Assembly: GCA_018825925.1 (NCBI GenBank)
Contig: JAHKAT010000363.1
Coordinates: 1 to 10,335 of the forward strand
From: Bacteroidota bacterium
GTDB lineage: Bacteria > Bacteroidota > Bacteroidia > Flavobacteriales_D > Crocinitomicaceae
Length of the DNA stretch: 10,335 nucleotides
Reading direction: 5' to 3'
Shown: piece by piece, positions 1-6,583 of the stretch
Position numbering within the stretch: the stretch's first letter is position 1
Layout of the letters: each line of letters begins with the position of its first letter
Notes under the pieces: model-generated
What the model was told of the DNA's origin: nothing
Database searches by the model: none
What the model saw: the letters and a program-made list of their open reading frames with translations, nothing else
Translations under genes and position numbers: made by a program

Positions 1-1
1 C

Positions 2-1417
2 GGATATATCGCTCAAAGATTGCTGCCCGTTTTATTAGAAAATGGACACGAGGTGGTGTGTTGTGTGCGCGACAAAAATAGATTTAACTATAAAAATCAC
101 CCGGTTGATAGGCTCAAGGTGGTGGAGGTTGACTTCTTGAAAGCGGAAAGTTTAACGGCAATTCCAAACGACATTGAAGTGGCCTATTACCTTATTCATT
201 CTATGTCCTCGCAAAAAGGCGATTTTGAAAACATGGAGCAAGCCTGCGCGCTAAATTTTAAAAAGCGACTCGAGCAAACCAATGTCAAACAGGTGATCTA
301 CTTAAGTGGGATTAGCAATGGTGACGAATTGTCAAAGCACCTTACTTCGCGCAAAAATGTGGAAACGAATTTAACAAGCTCAAAATATTCACTTACTATA
401 TTAAAAGCAGGCATCATTGTCGGTTCGGGAAGTGCATCTTTCGAAATTATTAGAGATTTAGTGGAGAAATTGCCCTTTATGATTACTCCGCGCTGGCTAA
501 AAACAAAGTGTCAGCCCATTGCTATTCGAAATGTTGTTGAGTTTTTAACGGGCGTAATTGGCAGGGCTGAAACTTATAACAAAAGCTATGATATTGGCGG
601 ACCTGATATTTTGAGTTACAAAGAAATGCTCCTGATTTTTGCTAAAATTCGCGGTTTAAAAAGAAGAATACTTATTGTGCCTGTGATGACGCCTAAAATA
701 TCTTCATACTGGCTCTATTTTGTGACGGCGACATCTTATTCCCTTGCAAAAAACTTGGTCAATAGTATGAAGGTGGAAGTGATTTGTGAACCCAATAATT
801 TAGCCGAATTGCTAGGTGTACAACCGATGAATTATGAAACCGCTATTCGACGTGCCTTCGATAAAATAGAGCAAAATCAAGTATTGTCGAGTTGGAAAGA
901 TGCACAAACGAGTGATATTTTTAGTAATGGTTTAAGTAAGTTTATTGAAGTTCCGGTAAACGGTTGCTTTATAGATAAAAAAACAATCAAATTGTCAGAC
1001 AGTCAAGCTGCTCTGGATAAAATTTGGCTCATAGGCGGAAAAAATGGTTGGTATTATATGAATTGGCTTTGGGAACTCAGAGGAATCATTGATCAGATAG
1101 TTGGGGGTGTTGGAATGCGACGAGGAAGAAGAAGTGATACCGATTTGGTCTCTGGAGATACCCTTGATTTTTGGCGTGTATTATTAGCCAATAAAGAAGA
1201 AAAGCGGCTATTATTGTACGCTGAAATGAAACTGCCGGGTGAAGCATGGCTAGAATTTAAAATTGACTCAAATAATCAACTAACGCAAACGGCAACCTTC
1301 AGGCCCCTCGGAATTTTAGGTAGATTATATTGGTACGCAGTTTTGCCTTTTCACGGCTTGATTTTTAATGGGATGATTCATAATATTGCCAAAGGAAATA
1401 AATTGAAAAAGGATTAA
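2..1417 (+). CDS. Atypical SDR / NmrA-like NAD(P)-binding protein with C-terminal DUF2867 region (5' partial)
   Basis: The reading frame is open from the first bases of the window. The codons before the TTG at 20 read G-Y-I-A-Q-R, which is the second half of the TGxxGxxG dinucleotide-binding motif of a Rossmann fold. The true start is therefore upstream and 471 residues are visible. Family-typical blocks follow in order: HEVVCCVRD (end of strand 2), VEVDFL, AYYLIHSM, VIYLSGIS, LTILKAGIIVGSGSASFE, PRWLKTKCQPIAIRNVV and YDIGGPDILSYKEM. The C-terminal ~150 residues match the DUF2867 pattern (PGEAWLEF, FRPLGILGRLYWY, LPFHGLIFNGM). The usual YxxxK catalytic pair of classical SDRs is not evident, as expected for atypical NmrA-like members. 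The substrate is unknown; NAD(P) binding in the cytoplasm is the safe inference. The downstream sensor gene starts 61 nt later on the same strand, so co-transcription is possible. Family assignment is confident, function is not. Confidence 0.88.
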   Translation, partial: GYIAQRLLPVLLENGHEVVCCVRDKNRFNYKNHPVDRLKVVEVDFLKAESLTAIPNDIEVAYYLIHSMSSQKGDFENMEQACALNFKKRLEQTNVKQVIYLSGISNGDELSKHLTSRKNVETNLTSSKYSLTILKAGIIVGSGSASFEIIRDLVEKLPFMITPRWLKTKCQPIAIRNVVEFLTGVIGRAETYNKSYDIGGPDILSYKEMLLIFAKIRGLKRRILIVPVMTPKISSYWLYFVTATSYSLAKNLVNSMKVEVICEPNNLAELLGVQPMNYETAIRRAFDKIEQNQVLSSWKDAQTSDIFSNGLSKFIEVPVNGCFIDKKTIKLSDSQAALDKIWLIGGKNGWYYMNWLWELRGIIDQIVGGVGMRRGRRSDTDLVSGDTLDFWRVLLANKEEKRLLLYAEMKLPGEAWLEFKIDSNNQLTQTATFRPLGILGRLYWYAVLPFHGLIFNGMIHNIAKGNKLKKD

Positions 1418-1478
1418 ACCAAAAGATGGACAGTCCTTTTGAGAACAGAATTTCTCTGCGCAGTGCAAATTAGAAACA

Positions 1479-2594
1479 ATGAATGAACAAGAACGATTAG
1501 AAGAGCTTTTTGAATACCAAATTTTAGACACCGATCCCGAAACGGAATTGGACGAATTGGCTGAAGTGGCTTCGGCGGTTTGTAATTCACCCATGTCCAT
1601 AATTTCATTTATCGACGGAGAACGACAATGGTACAAGGCAAAAGTGGGTTTAGAAAACTCTGAAGTGAAAAGAGAAAATACTTTTTGCCAATATACTTTG
1701 GACAAGCCCAATGAGTTATTAATTGTTGAAAACACCTTGAATCACACGAAGTTTAGCGACCATGATGCCGTTCTAAATGCTCCTTTTATTCGTTTTTACG
1801 TCGGTGTTCCGCTTCTTTCGCCCAAAGGAAACGTAATGGGTACACTTTGTGTCATGGATACCAAACCCATGGAACTGACCAACTCACAAAAAAAGGTGTT
1901 ACAAATTTTGGCCAAACGGACGATGGACTTTCTAAATGCCCGAAAGCTAATTTTGAAACAAAAAGAAACTATAGAATTCAATGTCAATAAATTAAAAAAA
2001 CTAACCGATCTATCGCCCGGAGTCATTTATCAATTTTCAGTTTCTAAGGAAGGCAAGATGAACTTTGATTTTATAAGTAACGGCATACGTAAGTTTCATC
2101 CGTCCTTGGATATACTACAATTAAAAACAAAACCTGAATTGCTCTTCGATTTTATTCATCCAGAGGATGTGAAAATGGTTAAAAAAAGTATCCAGTACTC
2201 TTTTGACCAACTATCGGAGTGGCGCGTGGAATATCGGTTGTTAGACCCAAACGGGGAAACAAAATGGTTGATCGGCCGAGCCACCCCTGAGAAGAAGAAG
2301 AATGGGACGGTTGTTTGGTATGGTACTTTACAAGACTTGACCCAAAGAAAAGAATATGAAGTCACCATGGAGCAAATTGCTTTTGATATTTCACACGTTT
2401 TAAGAAGGCCAGTAGCCACTCTCATGAGCCTAAGCGCCATTATTGTGAATGAGGAAGAATTGGATGAAGCGAAAATAAAAGAATACAGTAAATACATCAA
2501 CATCGTAGCTGAAGAATTAGATAATTACACGAAGAAATTAAACGATGTTTACCATTTGAAAAATCAAATTCTTCAAGAAAATGTGAATAAATAG
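1479..2594 (+). CDS. GAF-PAS sensor protein ending in a histidine-kinase DHp (HisKA-like) domain, no ATPase domain
   Basis: The protein has 371 residues. The opening NEQERLEEL...YQILDT is the usual start of this GAF family, and an in-frame TGA at 1440 excludes a longer start. The GAF domain covers about residues 25-152 (ERQWYKAKVGL at 48-58, FCQYTL at 69-74, GVPLLSPKGNVMGTLCVMD at 109-127). A short helical linker follows, then a PAS fold at about 175-292 (SPGVIYQF near 180, FIHPEDV, WRVEYRLLDPNGETKW, GTLQDLTQRKE). The end, about 295-362, resembles the DHp phosphoacceptor domain of histidine kinases, with the H-box SHVLRRP giving candidate His306. Only 65 residues follow that histidine, and no N, G1 or G2 box of a HATPase is present. 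The downstream DNA is AT-rich noncoding, so a frameshifted ATPase is unlikely. It is probably a cytosolic sensor or adaptor that dimerises with, or passes phosphate to, a complete kinase. The GAF ligand is unknown. No N-terminal membrane segment is seen. Confidence 0.85.
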   Translation: MNEQERLEELFEYQILDTDPETELDELAEVASAVCNSPMSIISFIDGERQWYKAKVGLENSEVKRENTFCQYTLDKPNELLIVENTLNHTKFSDHDAVLNAPFIRFYVGVPLLSPKGNVMGTLCVMDTKPMELTNSQKKVLQILAKRTMDFLNARKLILKQKETIEFNVNKLKKLTDLSPGVIYQFSVSKEGKMNFDFISNGIRKFHPSLDILQLKTKPELLFDFIHPEDVKMVKKSIQYSFDQLSEWRVEYRLLDPNGETKWLIGRATPEKKKNGTVVWYGTLQDLTQRKEYEVTMEQIAFDISHVLRRPVATLMSLSAIIVNEEELDEAKIKEYSKYINIVAEELDNYTKKLNDVYHLKNQILQENVNK

Positions 2595-2910
2595 TTGTTT
2601 TTTGCGACTGTTTTAAATTACCACGAAGAAACATCTTGGTTTTTTGGTATAAAAGATTCAAACTGGTTTTCTTTTCTCAAACTTTTCTGCATCCCTTATA
2701 AAAATTGAAAAGTCTATTTTTTGGACAGAACAAAGGATCATCCTATTCTTATATCATCCCCCTTTATATTAGCAAACCGACTTAAAACCAGACATTAAAA
2801 AATTAACATTTAATTGTTTTTTTTATATATTTGGCGGGATTGTTACGATTGAAAAAAATAGCGTGACGTATTCTTTTTAACAAATACAAAAACGCAAAAC
2901 TCAACAAACT
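2595..2910. other. Intergenic region upstream of the surface-protein operon
   Basis: This 316-nt stretch is AT-rich with stops in all forward frames and no coding-like segment. It holds a good Bacteroidota -7 element at 2826-2833, followed by a ~75-nt A-rich leader without a Shine-Dalgarno sequence. No convincing intrinsic terminator for the sensor gene is seen; a weak interrupted ACCA...TGGT pairing near 2620-2645 precedes a short T run. Confidence 0.5.
2826..2833 (+). promoter_or_regulatory. Putative Bacteroidota -7 promoter element (TATATTTG)
   Basis: TATATTTG matches the Bacteroidota sigma consensus TAnnTTTG exactly and lies 77 nt before the ATG at 2911, with the A-rich leader typical of this phylum in between. 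No clear TTG lies 17-23 nt upstream (about 2800-2808 reads AT-rich), so the -33 half is weak or absent. It would drive the two-gene surface operon. Confidence 0.45.
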
Positions 2911-3384
2911 ATGAACCACAAATTACGATCAATAAGTGTCCTTTTTTGCCTTTTTTTTGGTGTCAGTTTCGCTCATTCTCAGCAAGCAGTAGTCGCTTCA
3001 GGAGGTGTAGCTAGCGGATCAGGATCAGTGGCCTATTCTATCGGACAAATAGCCAATACTTCAAACACAAGTGCAGCCGGAACGGTTTCGGAAGGCGTTC
3101 AGCAGGCTTATGAAATTTACACTGTGGGTTTGGTAAAATCTACAATGCCGGTGGTATTAAATATATTCCCCAATCCTACTACCCATATATTGCATTTAGC
3201 AATCGACCAACCTGAGAATATCAGTTATACTTTAATGGACTTAACAGGAAAAAGTCTAATTAAAAACCAAGTGAATAGTCCCATTACATTGATCAACATG
3301 GAACCCTTCGCAAGATCATCCTATCTCTTGGTTGTTTCAAAAGAAGATAAAACCATTCAAACATTCCAAATAATTAAAAACTAA
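2911..3384 (+). CDS. Small secreted protein with T9SS type A C-terminal sorting domain
   Basis: The protein has 157 residues. A Sec signal peptide covers about residues 1-24 (basic MNHKLR, hydrophobic core, then AHSQ). The next ~45 residues are a Gly/Ser-rich segment found at the start of many Bacteroidota secreted proteins (SVAYSIGQIANTSNTS, then GTVSEGVQQAYEI). From about residue 82 to the end is a type IX secretion sorting domain of the TIGR04183 kind: FPNPTT at 86-91, SYTLMDLTGKSL, and the terminal TFQIIKN. Almost the whole mature protein is thus the conserved segment plus the export signal, with no enzymatic domain. It should cross the outer membrane through the T9SS and be anchored or released at the surface, with the sorting domain normally removed. 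The next gene begins 6 nt after its stop, so the two are almost surely co-transcribed. The role is unknown; scaffold, adhesin base or anchor are guesses. Confidence 0.87.
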   Translation: MNHKLRSISVLFCLFFGVSFAHSQQAVVASGGVASGSGSVAYSIGQIANTSNTSAAGTVSEGVQQAYEIYTVGLVKSTMPVVLNIFPNPTTHILHLAIDQPENISYTLMDLTGKSLIKNQVNSPITLINMEPFARSSYLLVVSKEDKTIQTFQIIKN

Positions 3385-3390
3385 ATCGTT

Positions 3391-4713
3391 ATGAGAAAAA
3401 ATTTCCTAATTCTATGTGTGTCCTTTATTTCTATGAGTTTGTGGGCTCAGGCACCAGAAAAAATGAGTTTTCAAGCCGTAATTCGAAATTCGAGCAATGC
3501 CCTCGTGAATAATTCGTCGGTGGGTATGAGAATCAGTATTCTTAAAGGAAGCGCCTTGGGTACTGCAGAATATGTTGAAACGCAATCGCCAACAACGAAT
3601 GCCAACGGTTTGGCAAGCTTAGAGATAGGAACGGGTACGGTGGTTACAGGAAATTTTTCTGCCATCGATTGGACCAATGATGAATACTTCATTAAAACCG
3701 AAACAGATCCAAGTGGGGGAACCAATTACACAATTTCTGGAACCACACAGCTTTTAAGCGTGCCCTACGCGATGCATGCAAAAACAGCAGAAAGTATTAG
3801 TGGAACCTTAAATGAAACAGATCCAGATTTTAATGCGTCGGTAGCAAGTGGTATTAACGCCAACGATATTTTAAACTGGAATGCTAAATTGGATACAGAG
3901 GTGGATGGATCAACGAGTAACGAAATTCAAAACCTCAGTATAGTAAACGATAGTTTGATGATTTCAAGTGCCAATAAAATTGGATTGAGTCAACTAAATT
4001 ATTGGGAAAAGACTGCAAATAATGGACTCAAATTTGGGACAGAAAAAGTAGGTAAAGATCTTTCAAACTTAAATATTGGCTTCGAAAGTACAAAAACAGC
4101 AAGTGGTAACAATGAACTACAAGGGGTATATACTTTAATGCAAAGTAATGCAGGAAATACCAGCTATATGATCGGTTCTAAGAACATTGCCAAAGGTCAA
4201 GGAACAGGAATTCATATTGGTGTTTTAGGTGCTGGAGGTGAAGATAATTATTATGTTTTGACCAATAATGCGCGTTATGGAGTGCATGGAATGAGTACCG
4301 ATATAAATCTTGGAATTGCTTCTAATGTAGGTATGTATGGCTTCGCTGCTGGAAATCAAAATGGAAATTATGGGGTAGATGGAACAGCGGGTTCCACTGT
4401 TGGTGATAACTTCGGAAACTCAGGATGGGCATGGGGTGCTACGCCAGGGGTGAACTATGGATTATACGGATATGCTACAGCTTCTACGGCAGCTAATTAT
4501 GCAGTGTATGGTATAATAGAAACAGGTACCACTTCTCCGATTAAATATTCAGGATATTTCAAAGGGGCCCCTGTAGGTATTGAAAACGACAATATTTACA
4601 TCAAAGATTTTTCGAAAGGAGTGATTCTTACTTCGCCGAATGGCACGTGTTATCAAGTAAAAGTGAATGACGCAGGTACTTTGGTTACCACAGCGGTTAC
4701 TTGTCCCAACTAG
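3391..4713 (+). CDS. Secreted Bacteroidota surface protein with tail-fibre-like YG repeats
   Basis: The protein has 440 residues. A signal peptide (MRKNFLILC...SLWAQ) precedes the mature start QAPEKMSFQAVIRNSSNALV. This N-terminal domain is familiar from many secreted Bacteroidota proteins (VGMRISILKG, YVETQSPTTNANGLASLEIGTG, LLSVPYAMHAKTA). A linker at about 142-193 carries ETDPDFNASVASGI, NWNAKL and EVDGSTSNEIQNLSI, also common in tail-fibre-like proteins of the phylum. Residues 296-392 contain spaced aromatic-glycine repeats: YGVHG at 296, YGFAAG at 316, YGVDG at 327, YGLYG at 356, YAVYG at 370 and YSGYFKG at 386. The end reads GVILTSPNGTCYQVKV...VTCPN, with Cys420 and Cys438 the only cysteines of the mature chain. 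There is no T9SS sorting domain of its own and no S74 chaperone. It follows the sorting-domain gene with a 6-nt gap, and two tandem TAG stops end it. It is probably an extracellular, beta-rich, perhaps trimeric fibre; the ligand is unknown. Confidence 0.8.
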   Translation: MRKNFLILCVSFISMSLWAQAPEKMSFQAVIRNSSNALVNNSSVGMRISILKGSALGTAEYVETQSPTTNANGLASLEIGTGTVVTGNFSAIDWTNDEYFIKTETDPSGGTNYTISGTTQLLSVPYAMHAKTAESISGTLNETDPDFNASVASGINANDILNWNAKLDTEVDGSTSNEIQNLSIVNDSLMISSANKIGLSQLNYWEKTANNGLKFGTEKVGKDLSNLNIGFESTKTASGNNELQGVYTLMQSNAGNTSYMIGSKNIAKGQGTGIHIGVLGAGGEDNYYVLTNNARYGVHGMSTDINLGIASNVGMYGFAAGNQNGNYGVDGTAGSTVGDNFGNSGWAWGATPGVNYGLYGYATASTAANYAVYGIIETGTTSPIKYSGYFKGAPVGIENDNIYIKDFSKGVILTSPNGTCYQVKVNDAGTLVTTAVTCPN

Positions 4714-4995
4714 TAGCATGGAATTTTCTTGTAGGATCTCAAATGAATTAAATCTGTAATTCGTGGTGATAAAGGGCCACTTAAAAACGAAAGTCTAGTT
4801 TTTGTACTCCTAATAAAATGAATTGGTTCTTGATGACAAGAATGATATTGCTTTGTGCTGACAAAAAAATTGGAATATCGCTGAACAAATAATGATTAAA
4901 CACAACATAATCAGATGATTTACGTTTAACGCTAAATATCAAAACAGACTGAATAAGAAAACAATTACATTTTTTCCATTCTATAAAATCTAAAT
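4714..4995. other. Intergenic region before the outer-membrane barrel gene
   Basis: This 282-nt AT-rich stretch has no coding-like frame. It contains a perfect 6-bp inverted repeat, TTCTTG-ATGA-CAAGAA (4827-4842), and a weak AT-rich pairing AAAAAC/GTTTTT (4783-4803). Neither makes a credible terminator. Near-consensus -7 boxes have wrong spacing (TA-GTT-TTTG near 4796-4804), so no promoter is called. Confidence 0.4.
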
Positions 4996-5616
4996 ATGAA
5001 AAAATTTGTTTTTGTCCTTGGACTCTTATTTAGTCCTTTTGTTGTTTACACTCAATCAGTTACAAACAACATTGAAAAACCATTGAAATTTGGCTTTAAT
5101 TTGGGAATAAATCAATCGAATGTTCTTGACAATGGCAATCTACCCAACAATGCATCGTTATCAAATAATTTGGGATTCCGTTTAGGAATCTTAGCGGATT
5201 ATAAAGTCGCTAAAATATTTTTAATTTCACCGAAAGCGGAGTTGTCCTACAACAATTGTCAAATTGATTTTACCAATTCAGACGGTTCAAAGTCACAATA
5301 CGAGGTGATGCCTAAAAGCTTGGATTTGATGTCTCATTTTGTCTTCAAAAAAAACAATGAAAAATCAAGTCCATATTTCCTTTTTGGACCTAATGTTAAA
5401 ATCCCAATTTCAAAAAGGCCAAAGGATCAATCCAGTTATTCAACCAGTGCTGATTTCGCCATTGACTTTGGGATTGGCATTGAAAGAGCGTTTGCAAATT
5501 TTAATTTTTCGCCAGAATTAAGGTACTCTTTTGGTTTAAGGAATGTGAATCAAAACCCTATGATTCAATCGTTGAAATTCCACAATATTTCCTTGGTTTT
5601 AAACTTTATCGAATAA
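4996..5616 (+). CDS. PorT-like outer-membrane beta-barrel protein
   Basis: The protein has 206 residues. A signal peptide (MKKFVFVLGLLFSPFVVYTQS) is followed by alternating, aromatic-rich strands: KFGFNLGINQS, LGFRLGILADY, LISPKAELSYN, SPYFLFGPNVKIPIS, DFAIDFGIGIERAF, FNFSPELRYSFGLRNV and LKFHNISLVLNFIE. The DFGIGIE...FSPELRYSFGL...SLKFHNISLVLNF pattern is the C-terminal signature of the PorT / OMP_b-brl_2 family of 8-strand barrels in Bacteroidota. PorT itself is a component needed for type IX secretion, but the family is broad and includes many barrels of unknown role, so no symbol is given. The location 282 nt after two T9SS-type surface genes makes a cell-envelope role natural without proving a partnership. 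The start ATG is directly preceded by an A/T-rich leader. Confidence 0.85.
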   Translation: MKKFVFVLGLLFSPFVVYTQSVTNNIEKPLKFGFNLGINQSNVLDNGNLPNNASLSNNLGFRLGILADYKVAKIFLISPKAELSYNNCQIDFTNSDGSKSQYEVMPKSLDLMSHFVFKKNNEKSSPYFLFGPNVKIPISKRPKDQSSYSTSADFAIDFGIGIERAFANFNFSPELRYSFGLRNVNQNPMIQSLKFHNISLVLNFIE

Positions 5617-5934
5617 ATTGAAGCGACTATCAAGATGTAAAAATAGAACCTGAAAAAGGAGTAAAAACAAAAGTAGTAGAGAGCATCTGATTTTCTTAAA
5701 ATTCTTAAGAAAGTGCCACTCATTCGGCAACTGTTCTTATACAAATTGCTCGCAAAAATCGATGAATAAAACCTGTCCAATAAATTCGGTATCCAATATC
5801 AATTTGTGAAATCAAAATAATTACCACAATAAACTTTAACTTCGATTAAACAATTTATTTGATTAAATTGATGCGAACTACAAGGTAGAAAATGGTAGTG
5901 GTAACTAATAAAAAGAGTAACAAATTAAGCAATT
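5617..5934. other. Intergenic region between barrel gene and OsmC gene
   Basis: This 318-nt stretch starts with a coding-like but broken segment (5622-5769, listed separately). It contains an 8-bp perfect inverted repeat, TTTCTTAA/TTAAGAAA (5692-5712, loop of 5), with no following T tract. The rest (about 5770-5934) is AT-rich leader. The only near-match to a -7 box ahead of the OsmC gene is TTTATTTG at 5854-5861, one mismatch from consensus with no -33 partner. Confidence 0.4.
5622..5769 (+). pseudogene. Possible gene remnant: coding-like stretch with one frameshift
   Basis: Two adjacent frames read like one protein tail. Frame 3 gives SDYQDVKIEPEKGVKTKVVES (5622-5684), then a TGA at 5688. 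Frame 1 continues from about 5683 as ASDFLKILKKVPLIRQLFLY and KLLAKIDE up to TAA at 5767-5769. Codon choice resembles the neighbouring genes, and a single one-base shift around 5680-5685 would join both halves into about 49 residues. There is no start codon, and the family is not recognised. It could be the decayed 3' end of a lost gene, or chance openness in AT-rich DNA. Confidence 0.25.
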
Positions 5935-6351
5935 ATGAAATTTACAAGAAAAGCAAAAGCAAATTGGAATGGTTCTGGAAAGGCTGGTAAAGGTACTTTA
6001 ACAACCGACAGCTCGATTTTGAATAACACACCATATTCCTTTCATACGAGGTTTGAAGACGGAAAAGGAACGAATCCAGAAGAATTAATTGGGGCAGCAC
6101 TTTCGGGCTGTTTTACAATGCAATTGAGTTTTCTAATGGACGAAAAAGGCTTTACCGAAAAAGATTTGACCACGGAAGCAACAGTGACCTTTGAAGATGG
6201 TAGTGTTTCCAAAATTCATTTAGATCTCACGGGTTCTCTTAAAGAGATAGACTTAAAGACTTTTGAGGAAATAGCTGCCAAAGCAAAAGAAGTTTGTCCA
6301 ATATCTAAATTATTAAACACGACATTAACTTTGTCTGTCTCCTTAAAATAG
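5935..6351 (+). CDS. OsmC-family peroxiredoxin (organic hydroperoxide reductase)
   Basis: The protein has 138 residues, close to the ~140 usual for OsmC/Ohr proteins. The N-terminal half (RKAKANWNGSGKAGKGTLTT) resembles the OsmC branch. The active site is present: Arg39, the block GTNPEELIGAALSGCF with Glu49/Glu50 and Cys59, and Cys121 in VCPISKLL. In this family the two cysteines reduce hydroperoxides, commonly with lipoylated proteins as reductant in the Ohr/OsmC group. That is known biology; here the link to the nearby lipoyl-bearing E2 gene is only positional. The enzyme is cytoplasmic. It is a single gene with noncoding DNA on both sides, and its 3' end faces the CDGSH gene. Start: the ATG follows an A-rich leader with no Shine-Dalgarno. 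Confidence 0.92.
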   Translation: MKFTRKAKANWNGSGKAGKGTLTTDSSILNNTPYSFHTRFEDGKGTNPEELIGAALSGCFTMQLSFLMDEKGFTEKDLTTEATVTFEDGSVSKIHLDLTGSLKEIDLKTFEEIAAKAKEVCPISKLLNTTLTLSVSLK

Positions 6352-6376
6352 TAAAAAAAGGTTTTAAGTTGATTAA

Positions 6377-6562
6377 AAAAATCACGAAATCGCTAGCCTT
6401 TACGATTCAAAGTTCTGGGTGACTTCCTTTTGGTTGTTACACTTTAAAAATGAGCAGTCACAGGAAATTAAGGGTTGGATTGAAGAAAGAAATAGGAATG
6501 GTAAAGCGGCGCATACGCACAAGCGATCAATAACTTTTCGCCAATACGTACAACGCCTCTAA
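6377..6562 (+). pseudogene. Possible gene remnant or unrecognised small coding stretch without ATG
   Basis: The frame is open between TAA at 6374 and TAA at 6560, with no ATG. The later part reads like a genuine protein tail: EQSQEIKGWIEERNRNGKAA followed by HTHKRSITFRQYVQRL. Composition there is less AT-rich than the surrounding spacer. The family is not recognised. A GTG (6419) or TTG (6434) start would give 47 or 42 residues, which is unlikely in this phylum. It is most simply the 3' end of a lost gene, but may be chance. Confidence 0.25.
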
Positions 6563-6583
6563 AGTTACTAAGTAAGGTAAAAC

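Noticed and set aside
20..22. TTG at 20 as the start of the SDR gene
   Set aside because: The preceding in-frame codons encode GYIAQR, part of the conserved Rossmann glycine motif, so the gene is simply cut by the window edge.
4796..4804. TAGTTTTTG as a -7 promoter box for the barrel gene
   Set aside because: The TA-to-TTTG spacing is 3 instead of 2, no TTG lies 17-23 nt upstream, and it is about 190 nt from the start codon.
4827..4842. Perfect 6-bp hairpin TTCTTG/CAAGAA as terminator or operator
   Set aside because: No T run, 114 nt past the stop codon, and a repeat this short is expected by chance in AT-rich spacer.
5692..5712. 8-bp inverted repeat TTTCTTAA/TTAAGAAA as a terminator of the barrel gene
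   Set aside because: The stem is AT-only except one pair and no T tract follows on either strand; it also lies inside the coding-like remnant.
5565..5780. Minus-strand 71-codon frame overlapping the barrel gene's end
   Set aside because: It overlaps a well-supported gene, has a Tyr/Phe/Ser-biased composition typical of antisense AT-rich DNA, and shows no motif.
6450..6533. 27-codon ATG frame in the OsmC-CDGSH spacer
   Set aside because: A short Lys/Arg-rich peptide without motif; the overlapping ATG-less frame looks more protein-like.
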